This document shows, in pieces, positions 30,269 to 35,040 of a stretch of 35,040 bases of DNA (the stretch's first letter is position 1; each line of letters begins with the position of its first letter). The DNA lies in contig DAIPJH010000018.1 in assembly GCA_036770365.1 (NCBI GenBank), forward strand, positions 1 to 35,040. The letters are read 5' to 3'. The stretch is from DAIPJH01 sp036770365 (GTDB taxonomy: Bacteria; Pseudomonadota; Alphaproteobacteria; Rickettsiales; UBA998). The notes beneath the pieces are model-generated. The model saw nothing but the letters and a program-made list of their open reading frames with translations, was not told the origin of the DNA and searched no databases. A program made the position numbers and the translations under genes.

Positions 30269-33200
30269 TCACACAAAAACAAAGTCACTCTCAACTAAGT
30301 CCGTTAGTTTTATACCTGTGATAGTGAGTATATCGCTTGCGCTAAAAGTTATTACAACATTACCGCTGGAAGCCACAGCCTTTGCCATCACTTCAGCATA
30401 AGTGTCATAATCCGATCCCATCGACAATTGAATGATATCATCCTGAGACATTGGAAAGCCCTTAACAGTATCCTTACCGAAGGTCATTTGAAAAATAAAC
30501 GTATCATCCCCACTTCCACCGTCCAGTGTATCATTACCATTACCCCCAATTAGCGTATCGCTATCATATCCTCCGCTCAAAGAATCATTCCCAATCCCTC
30601 CGCGCAAGACATCGTTACCATTTCCACCCAAAAGCGTATCATTACCTGCAAGGCCATCCAACATATCGCCATAAACATCAAAACCATAAACCACATCATT
30701 TCCTGAAGTTTGTGACTGCGAAATCAATGTCTCCATAATAGTCTGTTCTGAGATAACACTTCCATCAGCTAATTGTATTTTCTCAACCGTATTATAACGA
30801 TTTGACGTCCCTATTAAATCAAACTGATCTTTTAGTGTGACATTGTCCATTGTACCATTGATGGTAATTGTGAGATCATCTGTCCCTGCTACACGGCTAT
30901 ACTTAAGTAAACTTGACGTGATACCTGCGCCAAATTGAAGCGTATCATTGGAATCATACGTTACAAAGCGTACAGATTCACTGATCGTATCTTGCCCAAA
31001 CCCTGTGTTGAGAATATAGGTATCTGATCCATCAAGCCCAGACATAGTATCATTTCCTGCGCCCCCCACCAACGTATCATCGCTACCAAATCCTAAAATA
31101 GAATCATTACCAGTCGTCTGATGCTGCTGTATATATTGGGCTTGCAGATTATCAATAGACCAAACGACACCATTATCAAATACTATCGATTCAATAAGAT
31201 CATGATTATTACCCGACGAAAAGTACCAGAACTGTCTCTGGATCGTTAACGTCTCCAACGTACCAACAAAATTTAAAACCGCATGCTCACCATAAGTACC
31301 ACTACGCTCAACTCTTATATTGGCTGGCAATATACCGCCTGAAAGTTTTAATACGTCGCCCTCCTCAGCAAAAACATTAGATACGTTATCAAAGATAACA
31401 TCACTACCATAACCGATTTTATACATGTAGGTATCAGCACCATTTCCGCCCTGCATCGTATCATTACCTGCTCCAGAATCCATGTTATCTGCTGCATTCG
31501 TACCTAAGATAAATTCACTAGCAGGACTATTGTAGGATGCCATCAATTCCTTCCCAATCTGATCCGCCGTTTTAGTCGTACCATCCGACCATACAAAAGA
31601 CTCTATCCGATTAAAATACTGCTCAGAAAACACCCCCGTATAGGTAGTACTAAAATGGTCAATAATTCGCATCACATCAGCAGTGCCTTTAATAGAAATT
31701 AACAAATCCATCGGTTTCAATGCGTCTCGGTAAAACACAACATCACTGACAGCCACCCCCTCGGTAAATTTTAGCACGTCAAGATCTGGCGACAAAATAT
31801 TGGTTCTATTCTCTTCTATAACGTCAGAGCCATAACCTTTACCAAACACATACGTATCATTTGCATCACCACCTGACAGATAATCATTACCTTTACCGCC
31901 GTCTAACAAATCGTCGTACCATGTACCATACAGTGAGTCATTACCATCTGTACCCTTTGTGACCAACGCCAACACCTCCCGCCAGCTTAAGGTTGTACCA
32001 TCCACAAAGGCAAAATTCTCAATACGAGAAAACCACGCCACCCCCAAAAGATTAAACAAATCCAACTTTTTTGCCTTGAATTGATCTTGAATAACAATGG
32101 AATCCGTAGAATCCAAAAACGTAATCATTAAATCTGGAGAAACACTCGTCCGAGAGAATTTTACGTTGCTGGCAGTAACTCCTGTTCCAAACGTTAATGT
32201 ATCATCAGAACCCCAATGATACCCTACAAGTCCTGAAATAAAAGTTTCTGGATATTGCGACTGATCGAAGATTGTATCTGCACCACTACCATACTCATAA
32301 CAATATGTATCTCCGCCATCTAGCCCAACAAGCAAATCATTCCCTGCACTGGCATACATCGTATCAGAAGTACCAAATCCATACACCGTATCATTACCAG
32401 CCGTTGTGTATGTCTGAATCACTTTATCCTGCACTTGCAGCCAGTCCAGTGTCCCACCCTGTGCAAAATAAAACATCTCAATGCGATTATTAATGGCAAG
32501 TTGTGTATCATATCCCAACGCTGTGTACTTAAACTGATCTTTGATGGTCACACTATCAGTAAATCCTGCATAAGTGATTTTTACATCATTACTCTTGCCA
32601 TCACGCGCAAAGCGAAGCATATCCTCTGAAAGCGTACCAAGAAACACAATGGCATCAGGTGCGCTGGTAACCGTAATTGCTTGAACATCCTGAATAATAT
32701 CAGCACCATCACCAATCGAGAAATAATAACTATCTCCATTATCGCCACCATTTAAGGTGTCATTACCCTGCAACCCTTCAATCTCATCTGAGAATGCTGT
32801 CCCCATAATGCTATCATTGCCTGCTGTGCCTAGCCCAATCGCAGCATTAATATCGCTCGGCTCATAAATTGTACCATCGGCAAATTGGATATCCTCAACC
32901 GCATGATCTTGCGTCATCGGCAATCCCACCGCATTAAAAGTTGGCGTCGTATAATGCCCTTTAACGGTAATACTATCGCCTGTTGCCTTGACCGTAATCA
33001 ATAAGTCACTGCCTGAGCGCGCTATTGTCACATCGGCCGCATTATACACCGACAAGCGAATCCTATCCCCAGTTTCAAAACTATCATTATCAATGATGGT
33101 GTCTTTGCCAAACCCACGCCCAAATACAAATACATCTTGCCCCGCACCGCCCGTCATCGTGTCATTGCCCGCACCCCCCACAAACACATATTGATCCTTC

Positions 33201-35040
33201 GCCGCGCCGCGTGCCATCGCGTCAGCAGCCGAAGTCCCCAGTGCAACATTCGTATATCCCAACCCACTCACCAACTGTTGCAAGGTCAGCGGTGTCGATT
33301 TAGCGTCCAGCGCAGCCACAAGCTGCCCAATCACAAAATCCACCTTCACTTCATTCTTATCCGAGCGCATCATCGCTTCTGCGCCGTAGCGCGTCAGTGG
33401 TGCCCAGATTGTATTCCACTGTGTCAGCGCAGTTGCCGCAGTGGTCGAAAGCTTACCAAACTCCGCCACAAACTCATCTTTGATCGTGGTGGTTTTTGTC
33501 GCGATAAAATGATCTTGCTCCACATTATACGGCGCATTCAAAAACACACTCTTATACGGACCTTCCACCGCCAAGCGCACCGTCTCCTTATTCAGCGTAT
33601 CATTCCAGCTTTTGAGCAACTCCACCGCATTTGTCGCCAACGGCTTATTGCTCGCATCACGCGGTGCAAGCTGATACCCATACATTTTCTCTAAAAACGC
33701 TAATTTCTGCGTATCAAAACCGCCCGTGCCAATCGCAGTTTTAGCGACCGTATCCACCTTCGCCCAGCGGAACAAAATATCATCCGTCTTATCTTGCAGC
33801 GTCGCCCACGTCGTTGTCTGCGCCAGCCCATTCATCCCACTTACCAACCCAAGTAGCGTCGCATCATTTGTCATCGCAATACCAAGATCGGTTAGCGTAC
33901 CATACCCCTTCAAGGTAGGTAGTACAGCCGCCGCCGCAGACACAGTGCTATTTCCCAGATATTTCGAATCATATTCGCGCACATCCAACTTGACATCCAT
34001 CACCTTACTGGTTGTGCCGTTTGTGCGCGTAAACACGGCTTCTGCCGCGATGGTACTGCCTTTGATCGTCGGCGTGGTCGGTGTTTGTGATACCAACGAG
34101 ATCTCTTTGATTCCCGCAACCGCCAGCGTTTTCAGCTCCGCCGCCTCGCTCACACCATTTTGGTTCGTATCTTGCCACACTTTCAGCGTTGCAAACGCTG
34201 TATCCAATGCTGAAATCTTATTATCCGCGTTGCTGTCCAACGTCTTCAGCGCGGTCAGACCCGCTGTCGTCGCACTCCCAAACATTTCACCAATATCATC
34301 AATCTTGCCGTTCGCGTTCACGTCACGCACCAAAAACCCATCATCAGCCCGCACCCACGCCGTATGCTCGGCGAAGTTGTCTTTATCCAGATCAAAATAC
34401 ACGGTGCTATTACTCTGGCGCACCATCTCCAACCCATCCCCATCAAGGTCAAGCGCAAGCGGATCAGTCCCAATAATACACCTGCCAAACCCTGCTTTGA
34501 GTGCGAGATTCACGGTTTCTTGGATTTGTGCTAAAGACGAGGATTTTCCTGTCGTATTCACTAATCTATACGCCAGCACATTACCTGTCGCCTCACCTGT
34601 TTCCATATCGGCGGAGTAGTTCTCAATGACCGCTTGCCCACCACGTCCACGTCCAAATTGGATAAGCAATTGGTTGGATTCCGTTAAGCCATAGCGAAAC
34701 GTATTCGCAAGTTTCAAATCATTCAACACGCTCGTAAGCCCCAGAAAATCAGACATCAATCCAAGTGGGTTTGCCGACATCACCAATCCAGAATATGGCA
34801 TATAATACGCATAGCCCTTTTCCATCCACGGCATCTGCACACCGCCTGTGAGCTGCTTGCCGCCCCACGTCAAAAAATCTTCCGTCGTCGCATCTTTGAC
34901 AAAAGTTTTATTGGTAACTTCGAATATGTCTGCGCCAGTTTCACCATAGAGTGAATCCGTTCCCCCGCCGCCGACCAACAAATCCGTATCTGCTCCGCCT
35001 TTGAGTGTGTCATTGCCCAATCCGCCGTAGAGTTTATCAA
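30269..35040 (-). CDS. Giant RTX protein, C-terminal part (5' end outside window)
   Basis: The frame is open to the right edge, so the N-terminus is missing; about 1590 residues are visible. The sequence starts in RTX nonapeptides (GGLGNDTLKGGADTDLLVGGGG). A segment at about 34145-34460 carries several calcium-loop-like motifs (DLDGDG, DLDKDN, DVNANGKID, DSNADNKI, DTNQNG). From about 33200 down to 30740 there are six modules of about 140 residues, each with RTX nonapeptides, a strand-rich part of the form LxFxxGVxxSxVxFxRxxxxxDLxI, IxxQF and a closing IExFxFxDGTxW, which fits the haemolysin-type calcium-binding-related (HCBP) domain. The C-terminus has a further block of nonapeptides, ends in ESDFVFV and should be the type I secretion signal. 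Such proteins act as surface adhesins, S-layer-like or exported enzymes; nothing visible is catalytic. Confidence 0.88.
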   Translation of the reverse strand, partial: DKLYGGLGNDTLKGGADTDLLVGGGGTDSLYGETGADIFEVTNKTFVKDATTEDFLTWGGKQLTGGVQMPWMEKGYAYYMPYSGLVMSANPLGLMSDFLGLTSVLNDLKLANTFRYGLTESNQLLIQFGRGRGGQAVIENYSADMETGEATGNVLAYRLVNTTGKSSSLAQIQETVNLALKAGFGRCIIGTDPLALDLDGDGLEMVRQSNSTVYFDLDKDNFAEHTAWVRADDGFLVRDVNANGKIDDIGEMFGSATTAGLTALKTLDSNADNKISALDTAFATLKVWQDTNQNGVSEAAELKTLAVAGIKEISLVSQTPTTPTIKGSTIAAEAVFTRTNGTTSKVMDVKLDVREYDSKYLGNSTVSAAAAVLPTLKGYGTLTDLGIAMTNDATLLGLVSGMNGLAQTTTWATLQDKTDDILFRWAKVDTVAKTAIGTGGFDTQKLAFLEKMYGYQLAPRDASNKPLATNAVELLKSWNDTLNKETVRLAVEGPYKSVFLNAPYNVEQDHFIATKTTTIKDEFVAEFGKLSTTAATALTQWNTIWAPLTRYGAEAMMRSDKNEVKVDFVIGQLVAALDAKSTPLTLQQLVSGLGYTNVALGTSAADAMARGAAKDQYVFVGGAGNDTMTGGAGQDVFVFGRGFGKDTIIDNDSFETGDRIRLSVYNAADVTIARSGSDLLITVKATGDSITVKGHYTTPTFNAVGLPMTQDHAVEDIQFADGTIYEPSDINAAIGLGTAGNDSIMGTAFSDEIEGLQGNDTLNGGDNGDSYYFSIGDGADIIQDVQAITVTSAPDAIVFLGTLSEDMLRFARDGKSNDVKITYAGFTDSVTIKDQFKYTALGYDTQLAINNRIEMFYFAQGGTLDWLQVQDKVIQTYTTAGNDTVYGFGTSDTMYASAGNDLLVGLDGGDTYCYEYGSGADTIFDQSQYPETFISGLVGYHWGSDDTLTFGTGVTASNVKFSRTSVSPDLMITFLDSTDSIVIQDQFKAKKLDLFNLLGVAWFSRIENFAFVDGTTLSWREVLALVTKGTDGNDSLYGTWYDDLLDGGKGNDYLSGGDANDTYVFGKGYGSDVIEENRTNILSPDLDVLKFTEGVAVSDVVFYRDALKPMDLLISIKGTADVMRIIDHFSTTYTGVFSEQYFNRIESFVWSDGTTKTADQIGKELMASYNSPASEFILGTNAADNMDSGAGNDTMQGGNGADTYMYKIGYGSDVIFDNVSNVFAEEGDVLKLSGGILPANIRVERSGTYGEHAVLNFVGTLETLTIQRQFWYFSSGNNHDLIESIVFDNGVVWSIDNLQAQYIQQHQTTGNDSILGFGSDDTLVGGAGNDTMSGLDGSDTYILNTGFGQDTISESVRFVTYDSNDTLQFGAGITSSLLKYSRVAGTDDLTITINGTMDNVTLKDQFDLIGTSNRYNTVEKIQLADGSVISEQTIMETLISQSQTSGNDVVYGFDVYGDMLDGLAGNDTLLGGNGNDVLRGGIGNDSLSGGYDSDTLIGGNGNDTLDGGSGDDTFIFQMTFGKDTVKGFPMSQDDIIQLSMGSDYDTYAEVMAKAVASSGNVVITFSASDILTITGIKLTDLVESDFVFV

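Noticed and set aside
30480..33200. DNA repeats in the RTX gene as a CRISPR or mobile element
   Set aside because: They are codon-level repeats of calcium-binding nonapeptides within one reading frame.
33726..34619. 297-residue plus-strand frame opposite the giant RTX gene
   Set aside because: The minus strand codes for clear calcium-loop motifs here; the plus-strand translation is Ser/Val-rich with no domain.

Overview
The window looks like chromosomal DNA of a free-living, moderately AT-rich alphaproteobacterium. Supporting signs are a split ATP synthase stator (separate b' and b subunits) in an atpI-atpB-atpE-b'-b order, an O-succinylhomoserine sulfhydrylase, two TTAA-N7-TTAA sites of the kind bound by CtrA, a CheY/CheZ pair, an alphaproteobacterial-type uracil-DNA glycosylase and a small DUF6898-like protein. 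I cannot fix the order; a Rhodospirillales- or Micavibrio-like lineage is only a guess. The sequence contains one assembly gap of exactly 100 N (29662-29761).

Layout. 1-2177: end of a family-4-type uracil-DNA glycosylase, a small unknown gene, and pyrD. 2178-6609: a secreted curlin-repeat (functional amyloid) protein with 28 repeats of 11 residues, then a polysaccharide lyase of the PL6 type fused to RTX repeats and a type I secretion signal. 6649-7295: tsaE and iscX, overlapping, on the minus strand. 7431-10493: cheY, cheZ and a serralysin-like RTX metalloprotease. 10497-19523: a long minus-strand run read from high to low coordinates: dsbA-like oxidoreductase, atpI, atpB, atpE, b', b, an outer-membrane protein, htpG, a PL5-type alginate lyase, a CorC/HlyC-type CBS membrane protein and a small conserved protein. 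19659-20873: metZ. 20974-24431: plus-strand operon of a GNAT-like protein, queE, two unknown exported proteins and hisI. 24526-26979: three unknown genes, each behind a PhoB-box-like promoter. 27154-29457: metE and a strong terminator. 29551-30158: tRNA-Arg(CCG), a tandem array containing copies of its own 3' end, the gap, and the beginning of a kdp operon whose kdpA is cut off by the array. 30269-35040: the C-terminal 1590 or so residues of a giant RTX protein.

How the parts fit. Three large proteins (PL6-RTX, serralysin-RTX, giant RTX) carry calcium-binding nonapeptide repeats and no N-terminal signal, so they should leave the cell by type I secretion, although no transporter is present here. 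With the periplasmic PL5 lyase they suggest degradation of alginate-like uronic-acid polymers outside and then inside the envelope; the substrate is inferred. The amyloid, the secreted enzymes, chemotaxis genes and predicted CtrA sites point to a cell that alternates between swimming and surface or particle life.

The most unusual signals are: (i) three neighbouring unknown genes sharing 11-bp-phased PhoB-type boxes, two of them also with leader hairpins; (ii) a 93-bp tandem repeat carrying the last 20 bases of tRNA-Arg, resembling the tyrT/rtT repeats of E. coli, which abuts a truncated kdpA; (iii) a curlin-type amyloid with an almost gap-free 11-residue register and no csg partners nearby; and (iv) CtrA-like sites in front of the secreted lyase and cheY.
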